Of a stretch of DNA of 64,000 nt, positions 9,035 through 18,532 are shown in pieces. The notes beneath the pieces were generated by a model that was not told where the DNA came from, ran no database searches, and saw nothing but the letters and a program-made list of their open reading frames with translations. The translations under genes and the position numbers were made by a program. How positions within the stretch are numbered: position 1 is the stretch's first letter; the number at the start of each line of letters is the position of its first letter. The stretch is from an uncultured Clostridium sp. (GTDB taxonomy: Bacteria; Bacillota; Clostridia; TANB77; CAG-508): NCBI GenBank assembly GCA_947073285.1, contig CAMTJT010000008.1, positions 21,195 to 85,194 of the forward strand, given 5' to 3'.

Positions 9035-9808
9035 TTACATATTTTTAATTTCTACTGCTTGTACGCATCTTCTGTATTCTTTACGGTTTTCTTCACAAGT
9101 AATTAATGTAATACGATTATCTTTTGTGTTTTCTAGGTAACTCCAATCGGTTTCTTTAATTACTTTATTGGTTTGTACCCTATAAACTTTTTTACCATTT
9201 GTAGTTTTATATATAATTTCATCTCCTATTTTTAAGTTTTTAATCTTTTGAAAAAAATTACATTGATAACCTCTATTATGTGCCGCTAATCCTACATTTC
9301 CATTCCATTTACTAGTTTCTTCAAAATGCCCAACTGCTTGTAGCATTACACCTGCTGAAGTACCTTCTTTTATATGTGCATCTAAATTAATTTTGGGAAT
9401 TTGAATCCTCCATTTATTTTCTTTGTTTTCTTTCAAAACTTCTCTTTGTGTTTTACTTTCTTGTTTTGTTGTTTGCGTATTTTGCTTTTTTGTTTGCTCT
9501 TCTGAATTATTTTCTTTTCTTTGAACTACCGAAACCAAATTATTTGAATTTAAATAAATACCTGAATTTTCAGTTTGAAAAACATTTGAATTTCTATTTT
9601 GCATTTCTAATAAAAAATTTGAGTTATCTTTTAAATACTGATTTTCATTACTTTGAGGTTGGCTTGCTATACTTTTAGAATAAATTTGTTTTGAAAAAAA
9701 CATGTTATTTGATAAGTTTGGTAAGCACCATAAATGAAATATGATAAAAATAATTAGTGTTAAACATGCAGTAATTAGGCTAACATTTTTTCTAGTATAA
9801 GTAATCAC
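9035..9808 (-). CDS. Sortase (class D-like)
   Basis: 257 residues. One N-terminal membrane segment (about 8-28) leads into a long Asn/Gln/Lys-rich linker and a sortase domain from about residue 130. Catalytic residues are visible: His in GLAAHNRG, Cys in ITLITCEEN and Arg in EYRRCVQ. It would link LPxTG proteins to the envelope by transpeptidation. The two LPxTG genes follow directly on the same strand, so they are the likely substrates. The class is a guess from the short TLITC and RRC context. Confidence 0.88.
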   Translation of the reverse strand: MITYTRKNVSLITACLTLIIFIIFHLWCLPNLSNNMFFSKQIYSKSIASQPQSNENQYLKDNSNFLLEMQNRNSNVFQTENSGIYLNSNNLVSVVQRKENNSEEQTKKQNTQTTKQESKTQREVLKENKENKWRIQIPKINLDAHIKEGTSAGVMLQAVGHFEETSKWNGNVGLAAHNRGYQCNFFQKIKNLKIGDEIIYKTTNGKKVYRVQTNKVIKETDWSYLENTKDNRITLITCEENRKEYRRCVQAVEIKNM

Positions 9809-10011
9809 ATATACTACACCTGCCTTTTTATATAAATTGTTTTTTGAAATTTTAACGAAAAAATAATTTTCTTTGAAAAAATTTTTTTGATTTAAAAAAA
9901 TTGCAATTTTCTAACTTGTTTTATATTACACCCTTTTTTAGATTTTGTAAAGAATTTTCGATTGACAAAATTCGACATTTTTACAATTGTACCATCTATA
10001 ATTAGTAACTA

Positions 10012-10126
10012 AAAAGACCTCATAATAGGTTTTGTAGTTTTTAAATTTTAACTAATCTAACCTTATTCTTTAAGCATTCTAACTGACAAAACCTTTTAGA
10101 ATGCCAAGCATATTATGAGATCTTTT
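10012..10126. repeat. Long inverted repeat / structured leader or terminator
   Basis: AAAAGACCTCATAATA (10012-10027) pairs with TATTATGAGATCTTTT (10111-10126). Inside, GGTTTTGT (10029-10036) can pair with ACAAAACC (10086-10093), and GCATTCTA (10074-10081) with TAGAATGC (10097-10104), giving two competing folds. It lies in the 357-bp gap 9809-10165 between the kinase stop and the sortase start. It may end the kinase transcript or act as a leader of the sortase operon. Nothing else is seen in that gap. Confidence 0.6.
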
Positions 10127-10165
10127 ATATATTAAAAATAATTGTGAATGAGAACAAACTCTTTA

Positions 10166-11668
10166 TTATTTCTCTTTTAAATTTATATCAAAATAAAATT
10201 CTACACCATTTTCCTTATTTTCTACTCCATACTCATTTTGATAATTGGTTTGTATTGCTTTTACTAAAGAAAGTCCTATTCCACTTCCTCCATCCGAACG
10301 ATTTCTAGAACTATCTATTTTGTAGAATCTTCCCCAAATTCTGTCAATATTTTCGCTTTCTATTTTTTCCCCTGTATTAAGTACAAATACTCTTGCTTTT
10401 TCTTCTTTTTCTTCTATGGTTATTTTTATTTGTTTTTTGCCATCTACTTGTTTTGCATGTTTAATAGCATTTGTAAAGTAGTTTGTTACTATTTGTTCAA
10501 TGTAAAAATCATCTGCAAATACATAAATAGGCTTATTTCTTTCAAATATGACTTCTATTTGATTTTCTTCTAACATTACATCACATTTTCTAATTACTTC
10601 TCTAATTAGTTCTACTAAATCGAATTTTTTATCATTAAATTCTCTTTTTCCATATTCTAATTTCATTAGTTCTAATAATTGTTTTACTAATTTATCCATT
10701 TTGTTAGACTCATCTAAAATAACTTCTGCATAAAACTTTTTTGATTCTTCATCTGTATTAACATTTTCTACTAAACCTTCTGCATAACCTTGTATTAGTG
10801 CAATTGGTGTTTTTAGTTCATGAGATACATCTGAAATAAATTGTTTTCTCATTTCATCTATTTTTGATTTTTCTTCAATGTCTTTTTCTAGTTCTCTGTT
10901 ATTTTCTCTTAGTTGTCTAATTGTAGTTTCTAGTTTGTCTGACATTGTATTAATGTTTTTTCCTAATTCATTTATTTCATCATCTGAATCTGTAATACGA
11001 TATTTTTTGCTAAAATCTAATTTTGCCATTTGATTGGTAATTTCATTTAACTGCAAAATTGGATCTGTAAATTTTCTAGAAATAAGTGATGCTGCAAAAG
11101 AAGATACTACAATAGTTAGTAAACCTATTAATACTAATGCTTCATTAGAAATTCTAACACTTTCTTCTATTGGTGCAACTGGTATTCTAATATATAAGCT
11201 ATAATCATTCACTAAATTTCCTGTTAATAATATGTAATTTAAGTTTGTTGTACTGTCTGCTACTTTTCTAATTTCCATGTTTTCGTCTTTATAAATAAGA
11301 TTGGTCTTAGCTAAATTTTCTTGCATTTTAGTAATATCTGTAATTCTATTTAAGTTATCTAAAAAGTCTTTGTCTGTTGAAAATAGAATCAGGTTTGTAT
11401 CTGTTTTTATTAATATATCAAAATTATTACGATAAGCTATTTTTTTAAGTTCACTTTCTAAATTATACTCTAAACTAGGAGTTGTATAATATTGATTTAT
11501 TTTACGATAAACTTCTTTAATCGTTTTAGTTTTACTATACATATAGAAGTTTTCTAGTACTAAACTATTAATAATTACTAAACATACTACTAAAAACATA
11601 ATAACAATACAAAGTGTTATAAATAGCCTAACTCTTACTGATTTTAGTTTTTCTTTTATTTTTTCCAT
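10166..11668 (-). CDS. Sensor histidine kinase (HAMP, HisKA, HATPase)
   Basis: 500 residues. Membrane segments near 13-35 and 178-197 enclose an extracellular sensor of about 140 residues. A HAMP domain follows, then HisKA with the phosphorylated His in FISDVSHELKTPIALIQGY and an HATPase domain with NYFTNAIKHA and GGSGIGLSLV. The adjacent response regulator lies just upstream on the same strand, with a 141-bp AT-rich gap. Signal is unknown; the sortase operon downstream is a possible target only by position. Confidence 0.93.
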   Translation of the reverse strand: MEKIKEKLKSVRVRLFITLCIVIMFLVVCLVIINSLVLENFYMYSKTKTIKEVYRKINQYYTTPSLEYNLESELKKIAYRNNFDILIKTDTNLILFSTDKDFLDNLNRITDITKMQENLAKTNLIYKDENMEIRKVADSTTNLNYILLTGNLVNDYSLYIRIPVAPIEESVRISNEALVLIGLLTIVVSSFAASLISRKFTDPILQLNEITNQMAKLDFSKKYRITDSDDEINELGKNINTMSDKLETTIRQLRENNRELEKDIEEKSKIDEMRKQFISDVSHELKTPIALIQGYAEGLVENVNTDEESKKFYAEVILDESNKMDKLVKQLLELMKLEYGKREFNDKKFDLVELIREVIRKCDVMLEENQIEVIFERNKPIYVFADDFYIEQIVTNYFTNAIKHAKQVDGKKQIKITIEEKEEKARVFVLNTGEKIESENIDRIWGRFYKIDSSRNRSDGGSGIGLSLVKAIQTNYQNEYGVENKENGVEFYFDINLKEK

Positions 11669-11809
11669 TTCCTTTTTCGCTTATTTCCCCCTTTTAATTT
11701 ATTCTTTTTTGCCTAGTTTTTTCTTCTTTCCTTAAGATATTTTATCTCTATATTATTATTTCTTGTTTTATTAACATATTTTATGTGTATATATTGTTTG
11801 CTTTCTCTT

Positions 11810-12487
11810 CTATTTTATTTCAAATTTATAACCTACACCTCTCATGGTTTCTATGTATTTACCTTTTTTGCCTAATTTATGTCTTATTTTTTTAATATGA
11901 CTATCAATGGTTCTTGAATCTCCATAATAATCATAATTCCACACATTATTTAATATTTTATCTCTAGAAAGTGCTATTCCACTATTATCCACTAAATATT
12001 TTAATAATTCATATTCTCTAAGGCTCATTTCTATTTGCTTTCCATCTACTTTTACTGTACGGCCTTCTGGATCTATTGTAATTCCTCCATAATCTTTCAT
12101 TTGTACTTTTTCGCCCATGGTTCTTTTTAAAATAGCCTCTACTCTTGCTACTAATATTTTGGGACTAAATGGTTTACTAATATATTCATCTACTCCCAAT
12201 TCAAATCCAAAAAGTTCATCTTGTTCTTCTCCTCGTGCTGTGAGCATCATAATAGGCACTTTAGAGGTTTGCCTAATTTGACGAAGTACAGACCAGCCAT
12301 CTAATTTTGGCATCATAACATCTAATAAAATTAGGCTTATTTTATTGCTATTTTCCTCAAATACTTTTAACGCCTCTTCCCCATCTCCTGCTTCTAAAAT
12401 ATGGTATCCTTTTTGCATTAAAAAGTCTTTAATTAATTTTCTCATTCTTGATTCATCATCTACTACTAATATGGTAATATCATTCAT
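11810..12487 (-). CDS. OmpR-family response regulator
   Basis: 225 residues. Receiver domain with DDE near residues 10-12, phospho-acceptor Asp in LILLDVMMPKLDGW and Lys in EYISKPFSP. The C-terminal winged helix shows SLREYELLKYLVDNSG and the typical RTIDSHIKKIRHKLG ending in RGVGYKFE. It is the partner of the histidine kinase that follows on the same strand. Confidence 0.94.
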   Translation of the reverse strand: MNDITILVVDDESRMRKLIKDFLMQKGYHILEAGDGEEALKVFEENSNKISLILLDVMMPKLDGWSVLRQIRQTSKVPIMMLTARGEEQDELFGFELGVDEYISKPFSPKILVARVEAILKRTMGEKVQMKDYGGITIDPEGRTVKVDGKQIEMSLREYELLKYLVDNSGIALSRDKILNNVWNYDYYGDSRTIDSHIKKIRHKLGKKGKYIETMRGVGYKFEIK

Positions 12488-12625
12488 GTTTTTATGCCTT
12501 TCTTTTTGTATTTCTATTTAGGTTTTTGGTACTACCTATAAACCTTTTTTTCATTATACATTATACTTGTTCTTTATGTCTAGAGTGTGAACAAATACAG
12601 GATAAAAATTGAACAAATCTAAATT

Positions 12626-13630
12626 TTAAACAATATATTTTATCTCATTATTTGGAAAATACTTTTTCATAAGATCTCTTAAAAAAATTTCTGCCTCTTG
12701 CCTTACTTCTTTATTATATGTGTATTTTCCTTTTCCTCTTCCTGTCATAATATTAGGATTATACAAATTTAGTAAGCTTGGAAAAGCCTGTTCATTTATC
12801 ATACGATGTACATAGCTATAAGTCATAAAAATGATTTCAAAAAACACTGTTTTTTTAGCCTCATTGCTTAAATTTTCTGCTAAATATTGTATCAACTCTT
12901 TATATTGTTCTCTCCAATCTTTCACTAAAATCACTGGTGCTATTAAAATACCAACTGGATAACCTGCTTGTTTTAACTTATTAATGGCTTGCACCCTATT
13001 TTCTAAAGGTGATGTACCAATTTCAATAGTTCGAATAATTTCCTTTGGATTTACACTCATACGAATAATTACTTTGCCTTGATGGTCTAATGGTAAAATG
13101 GAATCTACCATATCAAATTTAGTAGGTAAGGTTAATTTGCCTTTTGGTTCATTTTTTAAATTTTCTATGGTCCAATTTAAATTTCCTGTTATAGTATTTT
13201 CTAAAATTAAATCACTATTACTCCCTATCTCAAAAACTAATTCTTTTTCTGTTTGACTTGCTACTTTTTTTATTTTGTCTAACATTTGCTCTCTATTCAC
13301 AAATAGCCTTAAATAGGCACATTTATTATAGTTGCATACTAAATAACAGTATAAGCACATAGCAATACATCCTGATGAAGTATATGGTACTAAAAAATCA
13401 GAGGTTTTATGGTTTGGTTGAAATTTATGTGTTTTTCTAATACCTATTATTAAATTTTGTTTCATATTTGGAAATTCACTATTTTGCTTTTTTCTCATTT
13501 CTTCTATATTGTTATGATTTTCAATTTCTATACAAGGAATATTTTTTTGTCTATATTGTGTTAATAATTGTTTGCCTAATTCGTAATTTTCACTTTCTTT
13601 TTCATAATAAATAGCTTTAGGTAAGAACAT
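12626..13630 (-). CDS. splB: Spore photoproduct lyase-family radical SAM protein
   Basis: 334 residues, the usual size. A radical-SAM cluster motif CIAMCLYC (CxxxCxxC) sits near residue 91, in the form used by spore photoproduct lyases. Further marks are VIIRMSVNPKEIIRTIEIGT and FEIIFMTYSYVHRMINEQAF. SplB reverses the spore thymine photoproduct after germination, so its presence supports a spore-forming host. The gene is followed by a terminator-like AT tract and stands alone. Confidence 0.9.
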   Translation of the reverse strand: MFLPKAIYYEKESENYELGKQLLTQYRQKNIPCIEIENHNNIEEMRKKQNSEFPNMKQNLIIGIRKTHKFQPNHKTSDFLVPYTSSGCIAMCLYCYLVCNYNKCAYLRLFVNREQMLDKIKKVASQTEKELVFEIGSNSDLILENTITGNLNWTIENLKNEPKGKLTLPTKFDMVDSILPLDHQGKVIIRMSVNPKEIIRTIEIGTSPLENRVQAINKLKQAGYPVGILIAPVILVKDWREQYKELIQYLAENLSNEAKKTVFFEIIFMTYSYVHRMINEQAFPSLLNLYNPNIMTGRGKGKYTYNKEVRQEAEIFLRDLMKKYFPNNEIKYIV

Positions 13631-13678
13631 AATTAGATTTCTCCTTTTCTAATTACATTCTTACCTAAATTTTGTTTT

Positions 13679-14755
13679 TTATTCTTTCTTATTATTACTT
13701 TCTAAAACATAAATATCTCTAGTAGGGTTTGAAAGTCTAATTCCTTCTGATTCTAAAATATTTAAAATCGCCTCATTAATTTGTGTTCTAAAAGTCAAAT
13801 AATTGGCATAAACCGTAATATTTGTATACATCGCAACTATAATATTAATTCCATCTTCTAAAATGCTATTGCATTCTACTATTATATTTTCTTGTAAAAT
13901 ATCTTTATTATGGCTTAGTACAAATTTTGTTCTATTAATAATTGTTTCTACTGTATTTGAGTTTGTTTGTAATGGTAATTTGATATTAAAACAATATCTT
14001 CTTTTTTCCATTTTAGCATAATTGACCACTGCTTCTTCTGTTAGTTTTGCATTTGGAATTGCAACAATTGTATCTTCTGTAGTTTTTATTTTCGTACTTC
14101 TAAAAGTAATATCAACTACTGTTCCTTCATATTCTTTGGTTTGTATCCAATCTCCTACTACAAATGGTTTATCTAATAAAATAGAGGCTCCTGCAAGTAA
14201 GCTTTTGGCAATGTCTTGTGCAGCTAAGGCAATTACAACACTTCCTAGCCCTAATCCTGCAATTAATCCATTTAAATCATACCATCTTGAAATAATTAGA
14301 ATTCCTGCTATTATATAAATAATTGCTTTTGCTATTTTCCCTGTAAAATTGGCTAGGTTTTGGTTTCCACCAAGACGACTGCTTTTGCCTACTTTTTGCA
14401 TTAGTAATGAATTAGGTGCAAAAATATTAGTTAGCCCTTTTGCTATAATACAAATCACTGCAATTTCAATAAAGTGATATACAAATTCCATTACATTTTT
14501 AGGTAAGTCTAAAATATATAATCCTAAATAAATGCCAAGTACAATAATAGCAGCTTTTACAGGATAGTAGAAGGCATTTGCTTTTACTTTTTTCTTATCT
14601 TTTTCTTTCCATTTGAAAATTTTGATAATAAAGTATGCCAAACTTGAACTTAACAGGCAAAACACACCTATGATAATAATTGCAATTGCAATATCAATTA
14701 ACTTTTCTTGTGTAATATTTTTAAAGAAATCTATCATTTCGTTAATTTGTTTCAC
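13679..14755 (-). CDS. Small-conductance mechanosensitive channel (MscS family)
   Basis: 358 residues. Membrane segments near 18-42, 62-82, 90-108, 142-160 and 164-185 (GLGLGSVVIALAAQDIAKSL, pore helix TM3). The beta domain with FVVGDWIQTKEYEGTVVDIT follows, then a cytosolic alpha/beta C terminus. Such channels release solutes during osmotic down-shock. Its start overlaps the end of the upstream PAP2 gene by 14 bp, so the two are probably co-translated. Confidence 0.93.
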   Translation of the reverse strand: MKQINEMIDFFKNITQEKLIDIAIAIIIIGVFCLLSSSLAYFIIKIFKWKEKDKKKVKANAFYYPVKAAIIVLGIYLGLYILDLPKNVMEFVYHFIEIAVICIIAKGLTNIFAPNSLLMQKVGKSSRLGGNQNLANFTGKIAKAIIYIIAGILIISRWYDLNGLIAGLGLGSVVIALAAQDIAKSLLAGASILLDKPFVVGDWIQTKEYEGTVVDITFRSTKIKTTEDTIVAIPNAKLTEEAVVNYAKMEKRRYCFNIKLPLQTNSNTVETIINRTKFVLSHNKDILQENIIVECNSILEDGINIIVAMYTNITVYANYLTFRTQINEAILNILESEGIRLSNPTRDIYVLESNNKKE

Positions 14756-15374
14756 CTTCTCTTCCTCCTTTCATTAAATGCGTAAATCCTATAAGATATG
14801 CCACTGAAAAACAAAATCCTGCTATTACATCACTTGCATAATGTACTCCTAAATAAATTCTACTAGTTCCAATTCCTATAATTAGTACTGCTAATAAAAT
14901 ACACAATGCCCATTTTAACGTTGGTTTTTTTACATTTTTCCATATCCAATAAGCAATTAGTCCATAAAATGCCATACTTACCATAGAATGCCCTGATGGA
15001 AAGCTATAGCCTGTTTCTTGTATTAACCTATATTCTTCTGGTCTTGGTCTTTCAAAAATGAATTTTAGTAATTGGTTTAAAACAGTAATTATAAGTAAAT
15101 TAATGGTCATATATTTTGCCTGTTTTTTATACCCTATACAAAGGGTAGCAAAAACAATAGAAAGTATGGTAACTCCTGAGCCTAAAATAGTAAATAGTTT
15201 CATAACTATTGTTACTGGTTCTGTCATAATTTTGCCTATATTGGTATATATTATTTCATCAAATTGTGTTTTTTGTGCCATGAATATATACTGAATTAAA
15301 TACCCTAAAACTGCAATACTAAGCACAAATAATATCCATCTTAGCTTTTTTCGGTTTGTTTTTTCGCAATACAT
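14742..15374 (-). CDS. PAP2-family membrane phosphatase
   Basis: 210 residues with about five membrane segments. The three phosphatase motifs are visible: KFIFERPRPEE, SFPSGHSMVS and SRIYLGVHYASDVIAGF, with the catalytic His residues in the second and third. Substrate may be a lipid phosphate such as undecaprenyl or phosphatidylglycerol phosphate. Its ATG at 15374 lies 34 bp inside the end of trmB, so translation is likely coupled to trmB, which itself needs a +1 shift to reach this point. Confidence 0.92.
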   Translation of the reverse strand: MYCEKTNRKKLRWILFVLSIAVLGYLIQYIFMAQKTQFDEIIYTNIGKIMTEPVTIVMKLFTILGSGVTILSIVFATLCIGYKKQAKYMTINLLIITVLNQLLKFIFERPRPEEYRLIQETGYSFPSGHSMVSMAFYGLIAYWIWKNVKKPTLKWALCILLAVLIIGIGTSRIYLGVHYASDVIAGFCFSVAYLIGFTHLMKGGREGETN

Positions 15375-16016
15375 GCTTTTATTTTTATCCCTTCTTCACT
15401 AAACATTTTTTCATGTTCAGTTTCTATATTTTCCCAAAAGTCTGATTCAGCTTTTAAATCTCTAGTTAGTTTTTCTATTGTAAAACCCATTTCTTTAAAA
15501 TAGCCAAGGCTTTCTTCAAATAAGTTGTCATCATCTGTTTTAAAATAAATTGTTCCTTCTGGTTTTAAAAATTCTTTGTAATGTTCTAATTGCCTTGTAT
15601 AAGTTAGCCTTTTTTTATGATGTTTTCCTCGTGGCCACGGATTACAAAAATTAATATAAATGCCATCTACCTTATCTTGCTTATTTAAAATTAGCAAAAT
15701 TCGCTCTATATCAAAACGAGTAAGTAATACATTATTTATTTCTCTTTTTTCCTTCTCATATACTTCTTCTATTTTTCTTTTGGCAAGCCCTAACATTGGG
15801 TCTACTAAATCTATTGCTAAATAATTATTTTCTGGGTGTTTTACAGCTTTATTGGCAATAAAACTTCCTTTGCCACAACCGTAGTTCTACAAAAAATGGT
15901 GCTTTTTCATTTTCAAATTCTTGCTTCCATTTTCCTATTAATTCTTCTGGGTGTTCCCTATAAAATGGGCTTTCTTCTAGCTCTTTTCTAGCCCATGGCT
16001 TGTACCTAATACGCAT
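15341..16016 (-). CDS. trmB: tRNA (guanine-N7-)-methyltransferase (spans a +1 shift)
   Basis: Restored product is 224 residues, normal for TrmB, which makes m7G46 in tRNA using SAM. The start at 16016 (MRIRYKPWARKELEESPFY) has AAGGAAG upstream. FFVEL meets an in-frame CGG at codon 46; skipping the C gives GCGKGSFIANKAVKHPENNY, the SAM-binding motif. Then come YLAIDLVDPMLGLAKRK, INFCNPWPRGKHHKKRLTY (the PWPK/R-H signature) and FKTDDDNLFEES. Unshifted reading ends 10 residues later at 15849. Neither half alone could work: the SAM loop sits on the join. Confidence 0.92.
15879..15881 (-). other. CGG +1 frameshift site in trmB
   Basis: In-frame CTA CGG T at codon 46. Reading CTA then GGT rebuilds ELGCG, the invariant first glycine of the SAM motif. 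Confidence 0.88.
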
Positions 16017-16298
16017 ATTCTTCTTCCTTTTTGCTTTTATTTTCGACTTTATTTTATCATAGGTTATTACTTTATACAAGAAATAACCCTTAAGTTTTTT
16101 CTTAATTAATTTGGCTTTCTAACTACTTCATTTTTATATAAAATTTTCTTCAAATTGCCACTTTTTCTTTACGAGTTAATAGTTTAATCTAAATACTATA
16201 TATTTTCTGATTTTCTAATTAAATTTCCCACTTTCATTGCTATTTTCCTTTTATTGGTATAAAATGTAAAAAATAAAATAATTGTGCAAGGAGAAACT

Positions 16299-18050
16299 AT
16301 GAAAAATAGAAAAGATAAATTATATGAAGGCGAAAAATTAACGGATTTTAGAGAACTTGTTGCTAGGTATGAAAATCGTTATAGTACTAAAACTGCTTTT
16401 ATTTATAAAGAAACACCTAAATCTACTAAACATATTTCTATTAGCTATAGTCAATTTGTAAATGATATTAAAAGTTTAGCTACGAGCCTTCTTGATTTGG
16501 GTTTACAAGGTAAAAAAGTAGCCTTAATTTCACCTAACTGTTATGAATGGGTCACTTCGTATTTAGCTGTTACTACTTCTGATATTTCTATTATTCCACT
16601 TGACAAATCCTTGCCTGCCAATGAGATAAAAAGCTTAATTTTAAGAAGTAAAGCTGATTGTGTTATTTTCGCTCAAGAATATATCTCTATTTTTGAAGAA
16701 ATTGTAAAAGAAAATACTACCAATTTGAAACAATATATTTGTATTTCAAAAACTTGCCCTTCTCCATTTTTATCTTATGATTCTTTATGTGAAAATGGCA
16801 AAAAATTGTTAGATAGTGGTAATTCACTCTATGATACAATTCAAATAAATCCTAATAAAATATCTATTTTACTTTTTACTTCTGGAACTACTGCTATTTC
16901 TAAATGTGTTGGTTTATCACAAGCCAATATTTGTAGTGATATTTATGCTCTTTCACAAATGACTGATATTCGAAAAGATGATGTTTTTTTGTCGTTTTTA
17001 CCTTTGCATCATACTTTTGAGTCTACTTGTACCTTTTTATATGGTACTTCTTGTGGTATTAGTGTTGCTTTTTGTGATGGTCTTAAATATGTACAAAAAA
17101 ACCTAGTAGAATTTGGAATAACTGGGCTTGTTTGTGTTCCTTTGATGCTTGAAATTATGTATAAAAAGATTGAAAAAGGTGTAGATGAACAAGGTAAGAC
17201 TAATTTAGTAAAGTTTATGAGAAAAGTTTGCAACTTTTTATTAAAGTTTAAAATTGATATTAGAAGAAAAGTATTTAGTAGTATTCTAGCTAAATTTGGC
17301 GGCAAGCTTCGCATTTTAATTGCAGGTGGAGCACCTATGAATAAACATGCTATTGAAGGGTTTGTTGATTTAGGTATCAATCTTCTTCAAGGTTATGGGT
17401 TAACTGAAACTTCTCCTGTACTTGCTGGTGAAAATGATAAATACAAACGTGCTGGTAGTGTTGGTTTTCCACTTCCAGGTATCGAAATAAAAATTAATGT
17501 CCCAAATGATGAAGGAATAGGAGAAGTTATCGCTAAAGGACCTACTATTATGCATGGCTATATAGATAATGAAGAAGCTACTAAAGAAGTTTTAAAAAAT
17601 GAATGGTTTTATACTGGTGATTTAGGTAGATTTGATAAAGATGGCTTTTTATTTATTACTGGCAGAAAAAAAGATGTGATTGTTTTAAAAAATGGTAAAA
17701 ATATTTTTCCTGAGGAATTAGAAATTTTAATTAATAATTTACCTTATGTTGCTGAAAGTATGGTTTATGGAAAGTCTATTTCTAAAATTGACCATTCTAA
17801 TAAATCAGATGACTTAAGCATTTGTGCCAAGGTTGTATATAATGAAGATATTATGAAAGAACTTTTCCCTTCTGTACCTACTAATGAATATCATACTATG
17901 ATTTGGAAAGATATTAAAGAAAAAATTAATAAGTCTATGCCTACTTATAAATATATTCGTGAAATTATTGTAACAAATGAACCTTTGATTAAAACAACTA
18001 CTCAAAAGATTAAAAGACATGAGGAATTAAAAAGGATTTTGGAAAATTAA
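16299..18050 (+). CDS. AMP-dependent long-chain acyl-CoA synthetase
   Basis: 583 residues from the ATG at 16299, which has AAGGAG five bases upstream; a GTG at 16284 would add five residues across that site. ANL-superfamily motifs are present: LLFTSGTTAISKCVGLS (P-loop), GYGLTETSPV, WFYTGDLGRFDKDGFL and GRKKDVIVLKNGKNIFPEE. It activates fatty acids to acyl-CoA through an acyl-AMP. The P-loop reads TTAISK rather than the common TTGxPK, a mild oddity. It faces an antitoxin gene whose end overlaps it by 4 bp. Confidence 0.9.
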   Translation: MKNRKDKLYEGEKLTDFRELVARYENRYSTKTAFIYKETPKSTKHISISYSQFVNDIKSLATSLLDLGLQGKKVALISPNCYEWVTSYLAVTTSDISIIPLDKSLPANEIKSLILRSKADCVIFAQEYISIFEEIVKENTTNLKQYICISKTCPSPFLSYDSLCENGKKLLDSGNSLYDTIQINPNKISILLFTSGTTAISKCVGLSQANICSDIYALSQMTDIRKDDVFLSFLPLHHTFESTCTFLYGTSCGISVAFCDGLKYVQKNLVEFGITGLVCVPLMLEIMYKKIEKGVDEQGKTNLVKFMRKVCNFLLKFKIDIRRKVFSSILAKFGGKLRILIAGGAPMNKHAIEGFVDLGINLLQGYGLTETSPVLAGENDKYKRAGSVGFPLPGIEIKINVPNDEGIGEVIAKGPTIMHGYIDNEEATKEVLKNEWFYTGDLGRFDKDGFLFITGRKKDVIVLKNGKNIFPEELEILINNLPYVAESMVYGKSISKIDHSNKSDDLSICAKVVYNEDIMKELFPSVPTNEYHTMIWKDIKEKINKSMPTYKYIREIIVTNEPLIKTTTQKIKRHEELKRILEN

Positions 18051-18346
18051 TTCTTATAGAAACTATTCTTTATAGGGTAGTTTCTTATTTTAGAAAATAT
18101 TTCTTCTTCAGTATAATATTTTGTTTTAGGATTTTCTATTTCTTCATCTGCTTCGTCTAATGCACTTTCTATATACTGAGTATATTGTGCCTGTGTCATT
18201 ATGGTTTCATATTTTTTAATACTCATAATAACCATTGTTCCATATCCATTTTTCGTTAAATACACCTCTTCATTTCCTTTTAAAACTATATCTTCTATTT
18301 CTGGATATTTATTTCTTAAATCTGATACAGGTCTAATATTTATCAT
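18047..18346 (-). CDS. Phd/YefM-type antitoxin without adjacent toxin
   Basis: 99 residues. The first half (MINIRPVSDLRNKYPEIEDI, then VYLTKNGYGTMVIMSIKKYE) matches the Phd/YefM DNA-binding antitoxin fold. The C-terminal half, which would bind a toxin, is Glu-rich. No toxin gene follows: its stop overlaps the 3' end of the acyl-CoA synthetase. It could be an orphan, or its toxin could lie elsewhere. An AGAAACTA...TAGTTTCT hairpin (18058-18085) inside its 3' end may end transcription of the convergent gene. Confidence 0.8.
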   Translation of the reverse strand: MINIRPVSDLRNKYPEIEDIVLKGNEEVYLTKNGYGTMVIMSIKKYETIMTQAQYTQYIESALDEADEEIENPKTKYYTEEEIFSKIRNYPIKNSFYKN

Positions 18347-18428
18347 TATTTAATCTCCTCCTTGTTTTTCTGTATTTTATCATTATCTTATCATAATTTC
18401 AATAGAATTATGACTTTTTCTTAAAACC

Positions 18429-18457
18429 TTGCATTTATTAACATAATATGATATAAT
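18429..18457 (+). promoter_or_regulatory. Sigma-A-type promoter for the 18533 gene
   Basis: TTGCAT (18429-18434), 17-bp spacer, TATAAT (18452-18457), about 75 bp before the start codon. Confidence 0.65.
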
Positions 18458-18532
18458 TTGATCTACTATTATTATTTTGCCAAGTGCAAATTTATATATA
18501 TCTATTTTAAATTTAAAAGGAGATTCATATTT

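Noticed and set aside
15849..16079. Separate 76-residue protein
   Set aside because: It is the N-terminal part of trmB, read in the unshifted frame past the CGG.
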